DNA from: Thelonectria olida
Taxonomy: Eukaryota; Ascomycota; Sordariomycetes; Hypocreales; Nectriaceae
DNA length: 64,000 bases
Direction: 5' to 3'
Assembly: GCA_020736575.1 (NCBI GenBank)
Contig: JAGPYM010000003.1
Span: forward strand, 744,001-808,000
In this document: one piece after another, positions 1 through 9,105 of the stretch
Layout: each line of letters starts with the position of its first letter
Position numbering within the stretch: position 1 is the first letter of the stretch
Program-made: the position numbers and the translations under genes
Notes under the pieces: model-generated
The model's database searches: none
What the model saw: only the letters and a program-made list of their open reading frames with translations
What the model was told of the DNA's origin: nothing

Positions 1-1245
1 GATCTCGTCTCGTTCAACTCGTATCCCATTGACCACGCAGACTGGGAGCGCCTCGCCAATGCCGAAAAAGTGGACGACGAGATCCGAAAGGAGAGCACCA
101 TGGCAGTAGACCTGTTGCAGCTTATCAAGGCATTTGTCGCCCGAACAGCCAATGCCTCGCTTTTCGGGGCCGACTTTGTCGAGAACTTTCCAGAAATATG
201 GCCATACTTTTGGGAGTTTGACGAGTCGTTCGACACCCTGGGTCTCAACTTTCCCATCTGGGTCCCGTGGCTCGGCGCCCAGCGAGGAAGAATGGCCCTG
301 CGGAAATTGCTCGGGTTCTTGAGGGAGTATCACGTAGCTTGGGAGATGCAGTTGAACGGAGAGAACAAAGACCCGAGGTGGCAAGACTTCCACACCGCCA
401 GCCCGCTCATCAGGGCTCGAGTCGACATCTTCCGCAAGCACGCCCTCTCCATCGACGCTCGTGCATCCTGCGACTTGGCTCTTCTATGGTCCGTCAACGC
501 CAGCTCCACGCCGCTCATTTCGTGGTCGCTCCTAGAGCTCTATCGCGACCCGGTTCTGCTCGAGCAGGTCCGCGAGGAGATCGCCCCCTTCGCCCAGATC
601 TTGCAGCCCACGCACGAGTTCAGCCTCGCCGTGTGGCTCCCGCCCAAGATCGAAAAGGTCGATCTGGACGGGCTCGTGACAAAGTGCCCGCTTCTCAAGG
701 CGACCTATATTGAGACGGCGAGGCTCTACGGCGGAGGCTGGTCCGCAAGCCGGCTCAACAAGGATGTGATACTCAAGGATGAAAAGGTTTCCTACGTTCT
801 CAACAAGGGAACTTATGCGCACATTCTGAACCACCTACACCACTCCGATCCCAAGGTCTTCCCCAACCCGAACGACTGGCAACTCGATCGACATCTTCAG
901 CAGTCTGGGGACGAAAAGGGCGCAGCTAAAACCGCAAACATGGGCTCTGTGAAGTCATACGGTAAGTTCTCCCTAGCGCAGTACAGGTACTCACATGCTA
1001 ACACCTTGCAAGACGGGAGCATTGCCCTCTCCAACGACTCTGATCTCGCTATGAGAAGGACGCTTCTCTACACGGCCGTCATTCTCTCGCTCTACAACAT
1101 TGAGCCAGCAGACGGTGGAAAATGGAACGTTTCTAGGATTTTCAGAGGCCCCGTGTCGGCTCGCCCAGTGAGATCGCTTAGAGCTTGGGTCTCACGGAGA
1201 AAAGCACACCAAGAGACGTCTGAAACGGACAGTCAAGATGAATGA
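1..1245 (+). CDS. Cytochrome P450-like protein, 5'-truncated, heme cysteine absent
   Basis: The reading frame is open from base 1 (codon phase 0), so the N-terminus lies outside the window. I join exons 1-961 and 1013-1245; the 51-nt intron has a GTAAGT donor and a TGCTAAC branch point, and it would also read through in frame. The product resembles fungal CYP7/CYP8-type P450s: an I-helix-like segment WSVNASSTPLISW, a K-helix ExxR (ETAR in IETARLYGG), and a C-terminal LLYTAVILSLYNIEP helix. The heme-binding loop, normally GGGxxxCxGRxxA, reads DGSIALSNDSDLA, so the cysteine aligns with serine and the following G and R are lost. A heme-thiolate enzyme is therefore not expected. It may be a decaying gene or a non-catalytic relative. 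It converges on the flavin monooxygenase downstream. Confidence 0.7.
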   Translation, partial: DLVSFNSYPIDHADWERLANAEKVDDEIRKESTMAVDLLQLIKAFVARTANASLFGADFVENFPEIWPYFWEFDESFDTLGLNFPIWVPWLGAQRGRMALRKLLGFLREYHVAWEMQLNGENKDPRWQDFHTASPLIRARVDIFRKHALSIDARASCDLALLWSVNASSTPLISWSLLELYRDPVLLEQVREEIAPFAQILQPTHEFSLAVWLPPKIEKVDLDGLVTKCPLLKATYIETARLYGGGWSASRLNKDVILKDEKVSYVLNKGTYAHILNHLHHSDPKVFPNPNDWQLDRHLQQSGDEKGAAKTANMGSVKSYGKFSLAQYRYSHANTLQDGSIALSNDSDLAMRRTLLYTAVILSLYNIEPADGGKWNVSRIFRGPVSARPVRSLRAWVSRRKAHQETSETDSQDE

Positions 1246-1467
1246 AAAGCTAATCAGGATATCTATTACAGGGAAAGTCGGGTCTATTTTGGATGTGGAA
1301 TATGCAGTCATGTCGATTGATGCAAAAGAGACCAGCTCAGTTGAAAAGGAATGCAAAGGCAGAGGAATCTCGGAATACTCGCTGGAATATGTTATGCGCA
1401 GCAATCGAAGAACAAAGCAAATCACTCAAACCTCCCATGAAATCAGTCATAACGTCGTAAATCGTCA

Positions 1468-3395
1468 TCAGTCCTGTTTATCCTGGTCCTCGTGCACGCC
1501 ACCATTCGCATACTCAATCTCAGTTCTCGCACGGCTCCAAGACTTCCTCTTCCCGTCAAACAACCTCCAAACCGCTGCCGTCTGCGGTCCATCCATGAGC
1601 ATCCTCCACAGCGCTCTCTCTTTGAGCCAAAACATCCAGCCCTGCCAGCCCCAGCCCAGATGGTCTTCCACGCCCATACCTGCCGTCTTGTCCGCCCAGA
1701 TCAGCCATTCTCGGGCTGGCACGGATGCTGGTATGACTGTTCCCCGCCGAGCCAGACCGCTGATGCGCTCCTCCTGGCCGTCCATCCATCGCTCCATCTC
1801 GGCCTGGGGTGGAAGATTGGAGTGTCCGGCCCAGACTTGAGCGATGCACATGCTCGCAATGTCGGCAAGCGAAAAGGCGCTGGTGACAAACCATGCGCAA
1901 CCGAGGAACGCAAGAGACTCGGGGTGCTTCAGAGAAAATACATTCTGATACAGTCTGGGGAGCGATCGACCCTTGGATCCCGCTGCAGCGAGCCAAGCCG
2001 ATGATTTCTCGGCAGCTGGGTTGACTCGCGGGTCGACCAGGTCAAATCCGTATTTATAGCCGGTGCAGCAGATGATGGCGTCGGCGTCGATTCGCTGACC
2101 GTCAAGCAGCTCAACTTGGTTCGGCCCAATGATCTTTCTGATTCCAGGAACAGACTGGATGTCCCCTGCTCGGAGTCTATCGACCAAGGTATCAGATATC
2201 ACAGGGTTGACGACTTTGATTGAAGGCGCAGGATCGAGGCGCCACGACGGATCTGTCTTTCCAAAAGCCAGGTCCATGATGGACTTGGCTTTGCGATTGA
2301 ACAGCAGCTCAGCGCAAGACGGATACCATCTCTCGAGAAAGCCGACCAAGAGGGAAAAGCGATAGCTCAGACCCTTTGAGCCGGTAACTTTGTCCATGTC
2401 GCGAGGCAGCTGGAACCATTAGATGGGCCCAAGGAGTCGAAGCGAGAGACTCACGACAATAGCTCCGTGATTGTGAGCAACATACACACTCGATGCCTTG
2501 CCAACCAACTCTTCGGCGACATCGTTTCCTGTGTTGCCGAGTCCGAGGATGACGACAGTGCTCCCTGCGAAATCGTCTGGCCTTGGTGTTGCGTCAGCCA
2601 TTGATCAAACTTCCGAACTTGAGAGACTCGCCCTTTGAATGCCCTCGAATGAATGATTCTGCCCGCGAATAGATGGTCTCCTTCAATTTCCGGCATAAGA
2701 GGCTCATGGTGTGGTCCCGTCGCAATCACAACCTTGTCAAAGTACTCGGACGGCCTCGACTCAAAGTCTAGTCTCCAATTGTTAGAGTCGTCCTCCCTCG
2801 CGACATGCTTGACCGCCGTTTCAAGCCGCATATGCCGTCGCAGCTCAAAATGATCAACATATCTCTCAAGGTACTCGTTGACTTGGCCGGCCAAACAAAA
2901 TGATGGGGTTCCTTTGGAGGGTCCAATGTCAGAACATAATAAACCGGGGTGTTGGGTTGCAGCTAAGATATCGGATCGGAATACTCACCCTTCTCAAAGG
3001 GGAAATCCGTATAACAACCCTAAAGAAAAATCGTCAGACGTTGTGTTCCGCTCAAACAGTCGGAGCTCGGCTGGGGGGTGGTTTCCGCACCTGATCGATT
3101 GAGACATTTACCACGGTTGCTGTCTTGTTAACTTTAGTCCGATGAGAGAGATGGATAAGCTTGCTTCTTACTCTTGAGAACACTCAACGTCTCCTGGTCC
3201 TCGGTGAAATGCCATAATCCCCCGACGTAGCGGCTCCGCTCGAAGCCGGTGACATTGAAGCCTTCTTCAAGCAGGTTCTTGACGGCCACAATGCCCATGG
3301 CCCCTAAATTGAATGAATTAGCCCAATGGTCGACGTAATTGGGTGAAGAGCGAACCGAGGCCAATAACGGCGACTGTTTCGTCTGGCGGCGCCAT
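1468..3395 (-). CDS. Flavin-containing monooxygenase (FMO / dimethylaniline monooxygenase type)
   Basis: Seven exons on the minus strand: 3395-3356, 3303-3172, 3119-3091, 3019-2989, 2911-2632, 2581-2455 and 2409-1468, giving 526 codons plus stop with all phases closing. The first exon junction builds the FAD dinucleotide site VIGLGAMG. The FMO fingerprint is FAGRIIHSRAF, and the NADPH site is VVILGLGNTG in exon 6. Enzymes of this family use FAD, NADPH and oxygen to hydroxylate soft nucleophiles or act as Baeyer-Villiger oxygenases; the substrate cannot be told from sequence. The intron 2631-2582 starts with GCGAGT instead of GT, a GC-AG intron that is needed to join FKG to PDDFAG. Exons 3 and 4 are only 29 and 31 nt. 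The gene appears intact. The neighbouring P450-like gene suggests a secondary-metabolism context, which is inference. Confidence 0.88.
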
Positions 3396-3868
3396 GAGAA
3401 CTCACGGATCAGCTGGACATTTTCAAAGAAAGAAGGGAAAGGAAAAGAGAAGGAAAGATGGCATGATGATTCTCGATAAAGAAGGCATGATGAATCCCTG
3501 CTCTCGCTGCCAAAAGAGCAACTCCTCCATGCCCTCTGAAAACGGCTCCGCAAACGAGGGACCAAACTGGGGAGAATCGAGAGAGCGCCATCCCCACTCC
3601 GGACCAAATCCGCGTAAATTGCACGTATCCTGGCGAATAGCAGTCCAGGTAGCATTGAACAAACCAATAGTTCAGTTCCAGTTTCCAAGGCTAGCTGAGT
3701 GTTGAGCTCTAGATCCATACGAATGTTTGCGCCTAGGAAAGACTACTTCACCAATTCGAGCCGGTTCAACCTCATCGTCAGTGACAACTTGGACGGCAAC
3801 TCCGGAATTGATATGGTGTATATACTCAATTAGGGGCACTTTTTTTCAACCAATCACATCCCTTCAAA
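3396..3868. promoter_or_regulatory. Spacer upstream of the FMO gene
   Basis: No gene is supported here. The minus-strand frame of FMO exon 2 happens to stay open to 3718, but splicing at 3355/3304 restores the flavin-binding motif, so the extension is not needed. A CCAAT element is visible near 3850. Confidence 0.4.
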
Positions 3869-3942
3869 TCCCCGATGGCGCAATTGGCTAGCGCGTCTGA
3901 CTGTTAATCAGGAGGTTGATGGTTCGAGCCCATCTCGGGGAG
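3869..3942 (+). tRNA. tRNA-Asn (GTT), copy 1
   Basis: Complete cloverleaf without intron: acceptor arms TCCCCGA (3869-3875) and TCGGGGA (3935-3941), anticodon GTT in CTGACTGTTAATCAG, and T-arm GGTTCGAGCC. Discriminator base is G. A T5 Pol III terminator follows at 3953-3957. Identical over its full length to the copies at 5400-5473 and 34653-34726. Confidence 0.97.
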
Positions 3943-4623
3943 CGCACTTCTATTTTTGTCAAACTCGACGTTGAATTGGTTCATTTTCAGAGACTTTGTC
4001 AATATTTTTATCCGAAAAATAACAAGTGGAGCTAGAATTAAGTCGCTAGGGCTTCTGGGGACAGGTTGGAACAGAAGCAGGCTTGCTGCGAACTAAACTT
4101 CACCGGCCGGCTGCGCGGACAAACGATATCTCAAACTGAGAAAGACATTACCAATCTACCTACTAAGGGACCTCATTCTACCTTTATTTACATGGAATAA
4201 AGACATTCGGTATTTTCTTTGGGTTTATCTATTACTTGTTCGAGCAATTGCACTTGAAGTGTAATTTGAGTTACCTTACCCTATAGAGCAACGAGTCCAA
4301 TGCTTTGCTCATTAATTACCCTCCGAACCACAACTACTATTTTACTAAAGTGAATAAACAATCGTGTTTATCGGACTTGCAAGCAATTACTAGGGTAGGG
4401 TAACTATGGAGAGATGCTTCGTATTTTTCTCGACTTGATTGTATCCCATCCTTGCCCAGTGATAGCAAATGGCACACACAAGCGAACAACAAATTCAGAT
4501 ATATACCTACGAACAAAAAGATAATAACGTACCTAATGTAGCCCCCGGGCCAAACGTTCTCTCTCTCCCTCCCTCTCTTTGCTAAAAAGAATGTTGAGAC
4601 ACAGGCAACGAAAGCAAAAAGAA
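3943..4623. other. Intergenic, no gene seen
   Basis: AT-rich spacer between tRNA genes. The longest open frame (4337-4660, minus) overlaps the tRNA-Pro and has no protein-like character. A pyrimidine-rich run lies at 4558-4580. Confidence 0.5.
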
Positions 4624-4714
4624 GGGTCTGGCCGGGAATAGAACCCGGGACCTCTCGCAAGCTATGCTTCGGGTTTTTCCCTAAGCGAGAATCATACCAC
4701 TAGACCACCAGACC
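4624..4714 (-). tRNA. tRNA-Pro (AGG) with a 19-nt intron
   Basis: Acceptor arms GGTCTGG and CCAGACC pair at 4714-4708 and 4631-4625, with discriminator C at 4624 as usual for eukaryotic tRNA-Pro. The anticodon is AGG within a CTCGC/GCGAG stem. An intron of 19 nt (4678-4660) sits at the canonical position one base 3' of the anticodon; removing it leaves a 72-nt body. T-arm CCCGGGTTCTATTCCCGG. A T5 terminator follows on the minus strand (4620-4616). Confidence 0.95.
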
Positions 4715-5399
4715 AGTTGAGCTCAGAGGAACTGAGCTTGTATCACGTGATGGTAGTGCTTGTAGAAACTGTACCTATAACCACACGGCAAGAGCTTTGT
4801 CAAATAACGAGTTAGCCTTTCGGGTGAGTGGGTGCCTTAGATTTCTCCGCGAAAGTTTTGGTCTCGCTCATGACTTGAGCATTGAACCACCTCTTTAACA
4901 ATTAAACAGTGTTTTCTTTCGTGATTTGGCTCTATAGTCAAATCGTGTCACATTTCTCCGGAATGACCAAAATCTTAAGAGACGAATGCGTGTCCTTGAA
5001 GGGAATCACACACGTGATGAGATGCAGATTTGTCAATGCAAAAGGTTACTAGCAGTCCCGTTGAAGGTGAGGAGAACTTGCAGACCACCCTGTGACGTTA
5101 GCTTTGGTTGTCTGTAATATAATCAGGGTGAGACTGTGAAGCCAGAGGCTGGCTGTCTCTATCTTCTTATCCGACAATAAGGCTCGATGATTCTCAGGGC
5201 CCGTCCTCCATCCAGAGTGACAAACCTTGCGGTTAAACGTCCGGGAACCCAGTCCTAGCGGCTCAGTGGCATAGAGCAGAGTTTCTCCCCCCCCCAAAAA
5301 AAAAAAAAAAAAGCTAGGTCCGAGAGTGGTATTCTCGCTAGACAGGTGAGTGTCAATCACCGCGCTTCAATGCCCAACCCTGGGCAAAAAGTAATTCAG
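4715..5399. other. Intergenic, no gene seen; contains a C9A17 tract
   Basis: No coding signal. The homopolymer tract at 5287-5312 is listed separately. The T5 terminator of the next tRNA (5390-5386, minus) lies at the end. Confidence 0.5.
5287..5312. repeat. C9-A17 homopolymer tract
   Basis: Nine C followed directly by seventeen A. It might be the trace of a retroposed poly(A), but no element body or target-site duplication was recognised. Confidence 0.7.
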
Positions 5400-5473
5400 C
5401 TCCCCGAGATGGGCTCGAACCATCAACCTCCTGATTAACAGTCAGACGCGCTAGCCAATTGCGCCATCGGGGA
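5400..5473 (-). tRNA. tRNA-Asn (GTT), copy 2
   Basis: Same 74-nt sequence as copies 1 and 3, on the minus strand (5473 to 5400), anticodon GTT, no intron, followed by a T5 terminator at 5390-5386. Together with copy 1 it makes an inverted pair about 1.5 kb apart. Confidence 0.97.
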
Positions 5474-7033
5474 AGTGCTTTGAATGCCTTGGATGCTTCG
5501 AGGGCGAGAGAATGAATATTATACGGTGATACTCCCTTTTTCGCGGTATTTTTGGTTGTATTTTGTCTCAGTTTTGTGGCCTTGGTGGAGAGTATGATGC
5601 GAATCGTGGGTGGGGCTAAGCTACTGCACCGGTCAGTATACAGTTGAGTTGCGGAGCATTTCAGTGTTCCCATTGCGACCCACGGCAATATTTGCTTAAT
5701 GAGAGTCTGTTGTCTATCATAAAAGAGCTCAGATATTGAACGTGTTTCATCGAACGGACTTGAGTTTCAATGGTGTGGTGGCTGGGGCGCGAAACCTACA
5801 GTGGCTGACTGTGACGGGCCACAGAGAGCGGTCTGGCTTGCAACACTTCAAGTCGATTCCTACCCTGCCTCGGAGACTCATATTAGTAAAATAGAATGCC
5901 TGCACTGCTGATACAATAGCCTGTAGGCTGGGTGAAACATGATCATCCTCCTCATCCCGGCCTTAGTGAAGCATGTACAGGCCTATTAGGGGAGATGCAT
6001 GGATGGAGAGAAGCCAACCAACAGAGTGCCAACACAGAGCCTCCACGTTTCGGCTAGAGAGAATCAGCAGCCGTAATGAGTTTGATGAGGGAATTGTTAC
6101 ACTGCGTACCATCTCTCGATTTGCCGCATTTGTTTACGTTTCCGTCTTCCTATACGGGCTATGCCTGACGCATTTAGAAGGCTAGAAACGATAGGAACTC
6201 CTATTCGAGAAGAGTCATGTCATGAAGGGTCAAATTGATACACGTTGATGAGTGTAGACATTAGAAAAGAGGCCTCCCGCCAAGACATACATGATGTCCG
6301 CGATATAGTGCCATGCTGCCGGGGGTCGGGTAGGTATGGCTTCGAGACGTTGACGAGAACCCAATCTCTACAACCCACAAGGAGGGGCTGCGGCAAAGGG
6401 GCTTGAAGAATGGAAAAAGTGCACCGCCACAAGGTCGTATGCCTCGACAATACACCGACTAGTGCCAGCGGCGTATTGGTTGTCTCGAGTATCTTAGTTG
6501 AAGCAGTAGCGAAGCCTCGTGTATCGTGGATCCGGTAGATCTAGACGATTGGTGGCAAGACTCTACCTTCATGGATTGAATATCGGATTTGTTGTCAAGA
6601 TGGGCTCTTCCAGGCTACAAATGCAATGGGTGAGGCAACGAACGGAGTCGATGTTGGCCCAACCACCATGCAAGCGGTTGGGTTTTGAGCAAGAGACCCT
6701 GTTGCATTGCCTTCATTTGAGAACGTAAGACTTGTGTGGCTATGCGACGAGAGTTAACCACAAGGCGCTTGCTTAGGGTTGTTTGAGGCGGAGGCTCTGA
6801 TAACTGACCTGAGAATGTCTAAACCGCCTTGATGGATGCGGGGATTGCCACAACGAGACACGAACACTGCTGAAGTGTTAATCATGGGCGCACTATGAAG
6901 ATGTTATTCCGTCAAAACTGATTGCGCATCAGCCTCTCGCGCAGATTAGAGGCTCGCGAGGCAGAAGAGTACTATGGGGCCGTGGGAGTCGGGGCCGGGA
7001 CCGGACCAAATGAGGTTATACCGATCGTCCGGA
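5474..7033. other. Intergenic, no supported gene
   Basis: Short open frames on both strands only, none with recognisable domains or splice-supported continuation. The part next to 7034 lies just 3' of the unresolved spliced locus and may hold its 3' end. Confidence 0.4.
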
Positions 7034-7890
7034 TCAGAGTGGATTACGGTGGTGGCGGAGTATTGTGAATTCAGGGTGACAGTTTTCCCACGAGTTGACG
7101 GGGCGATAAACGGCACAGCCTTCCAAATAGTATGAATATTCGCTTCCAGCCTGATGCGAGAATGCAAGTTAATTGGCGGTGACAGGCGTATTTACCTTAT
7201 TCAAGCTCCAACGTGGCAAGTTAAGGTAGTGGAGGTTGTTGGGATGAACGTCATATGGCAGGCACCATGAGGCAGTGACAATGAATGGTTGGCTCAAGGA
7301 GCGAACCCGACTGGTGTCTTCGTAGTAATGCAGGAAGTGATGCAGATTGCTTGTTTCTAAGAAGCATTCTAGAACCGGATCTTTCTGCAATCGTGAGTAG
7401 CGGGACCAACAAGCCCACCTACATGAGCGGTCACAAAGCCTAGCATGTCGTTTGCGCGCTCGGTGATTTCCCTATGTAGATCCAAGACGTACGTAGAAGA
7501 ATACATAGGGTGTGACTTGTGTTCGGAAATTCGCCAAGCCGGTGTGGTCTTGGCCGACGTTGATGGACAATGTGCTAGATGGAATCATCGAGGCAGTGCA
7601 CCAGGTCACGTTTTCGGGAATGCTGGGCGACAGCAGCGTGTGGCCGTGTGATTAGCGTTCAGGATGCCAGAGGATGTAACTTATCTGTCACTTGGCACAC
7701 CACTTTCGCGGGCACTTTTGTCCTTTTCGATAATTTTCTCAATACCTGGGCAACCAATGCGTTGTTCTTGCCGTGGTTGCGTGGTTCGATTGCTCGAGGC
7801 TCTTGGGATGGCACTCGGCATGTCGCGAGCCGATATGTCAAATCGGGTATTTTTTTCGACAAATGGGGTTGCATAGCCCACATCCATGAT
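7034..7890 (-). pseudogene. Unrecognised spliced gene, possibly broken
   Basis: Several minus-strand blocks look coding and join through plausible introns. A block ending KVVCQVTD (to 7681) joins across intron 7680-7623 in phase to NIPENVTWCTASM. A block ending MLGFVTAH (7423) joins across a very short intron 7422-7385 to KDPVLECFLETSNLHHF. The block ending PRWSLNK (7196) joins across 7195-7151 to AGSEYSYYLEGC, with a TGA at 7036-7034. Two other transitions are unresolved: near 7790 the frame changes with no good intron, and near 7470 either a weak 60-nt intron (GTCACA donor) or a frameshift is needed. No start codon was fixed and I do not recognise the family. It is either a decayed gene or a multi-exon gene I could not fully join. 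Confidence 0.4.
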
Positions 7891-9105
7891 GGCCCGTCTC
7901 TGGTCGATCTAGACTCAAGGGTCAATCAGTAACTGGGCTTCTGCGAGGAATGGAAATGAGACGGGGGATTGTGTACTTTGGCTACGTAATAACCAACAAA
8001 AGTGGGTTATCATGAGAGCCAAGACAGACTAACAAGGCTCGACGATCAGTGAAGGAGAGAGGAGCGAGATTGTCGTTGAGCCTCTTGGCGAAATGGTGAA
8101 GAGGAGAGAGAGCGTTGGGGTAACATTGAAGCAGCGTATTCCTTCTAGTAGGCACCCCGCGAGGCCAGACTTTTGCACATCTCTGAGGATAGGTCTGCCG
8201 GGTGTGCCGGAGAAAAGCCACAAGGGTCGGGTGTGGTTGTCGCATTAATCGTATTGAGACGATATCCGTCTCGCGAAGCAATCCGGAAGTGGTTCTTTTT
8301 GACACCTGCTCCAGGATATTCATTAGCGCGCTTGCCCCAAGTGAAAGAAGAACTCTTGAGGGATGCTAGCAAGGGTTTCGAAGCCGAGGAGCCGGGCGTG
8401 CGACCCAGTCAATGGTTCAACCAGCAACCAGCTTCTGCCCCGCACAAAGGCCCGTAGTTTTCTGTGCGAAGTCAGTAAAGGCCAATCAAGAGAGAGGGAT
8501 GGTGGCCAGTTGGGCGAGCTGATTGTCGGTGCAATGCCACAGTGATGAATGCTCGTACTCTGCATGTACCTCAGAAGGTGTTGCTTGATCGGGGTTATAA
8601 TGGAGATGGAGGATGAAGGAAGATGGGGGAGTGGAGCCACGGGGCGGGAGGTCCATGTGCCCAGCCTTAGCTCTGAGGATGGAAGGCGAGGAAGGCAAAC
8701 ACCTTGTTGATGATGTTCCTTCTTGGCCGGGGGTATGGATTGCGGTTACCTGACGCAGACGTCACCAGGCTGCCCGTCCTACTGGACCTGTAGGTGCCTA
8801 CCTTACCTAGCTGTATCACTTTGGTATTCAGGTAGCTCCATTACCTTAGGTAAGTATCTAGGTACTTTATGCAGGTGGCTGTATTACTTTTTTTTGAGGA
8901 GCTGGATCCCGTGCAGCGGATTGATAAATAGCATTCCATCCCCCCTCCAGCAACCGAAACATCTCCAACACAACATCACCCTACTTGTCTCACGTGCCTG
9001 TCTTCCTTACATTATCGGCAGAAATCGCAGAAATCGCATTCATCAATCATTGCAAAACTCGACACTAATCATCCACCTCTGCGTCGTTCTACCTATTCGC
9101 CCATC
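7891..9105. other. Intergenic, upstream of the SPFH gene
   Basis: No gene is supported. Minus-strand open frames at 7982-8372 have some coding flavour, including a RIASRDGYRLNT stretch, but no continuous model could be built. The last 350 bases should hold the SPFH-gene promoter, including the palindrome cluster listed separately. Confidence 0.4.
8791..8866. repeat. Cluster of TACCT/AGGTA inverted motifs
   Basis: Within 76 bases there are TAGGTGCCTA (8791-8800), CCTTACCTAG (8801-8810), TTACCTTAGGTAA (8841-8853; arms TTACC/GGTAA) and TATCTAGGTA. They lie about 240-310 bases upstream of the SPFH start codon. Whether they bind a factor is unknown. Confidence 0.6.

Noticed and set aside
5296..5473. 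Possible tRNA-derived SINE (tRNA plus poly-A)
   Set aside because: The tRNA-Asn is intact, identical to two other copies and has its own T5 terminator; no SINE body or duplicated target site is visible.
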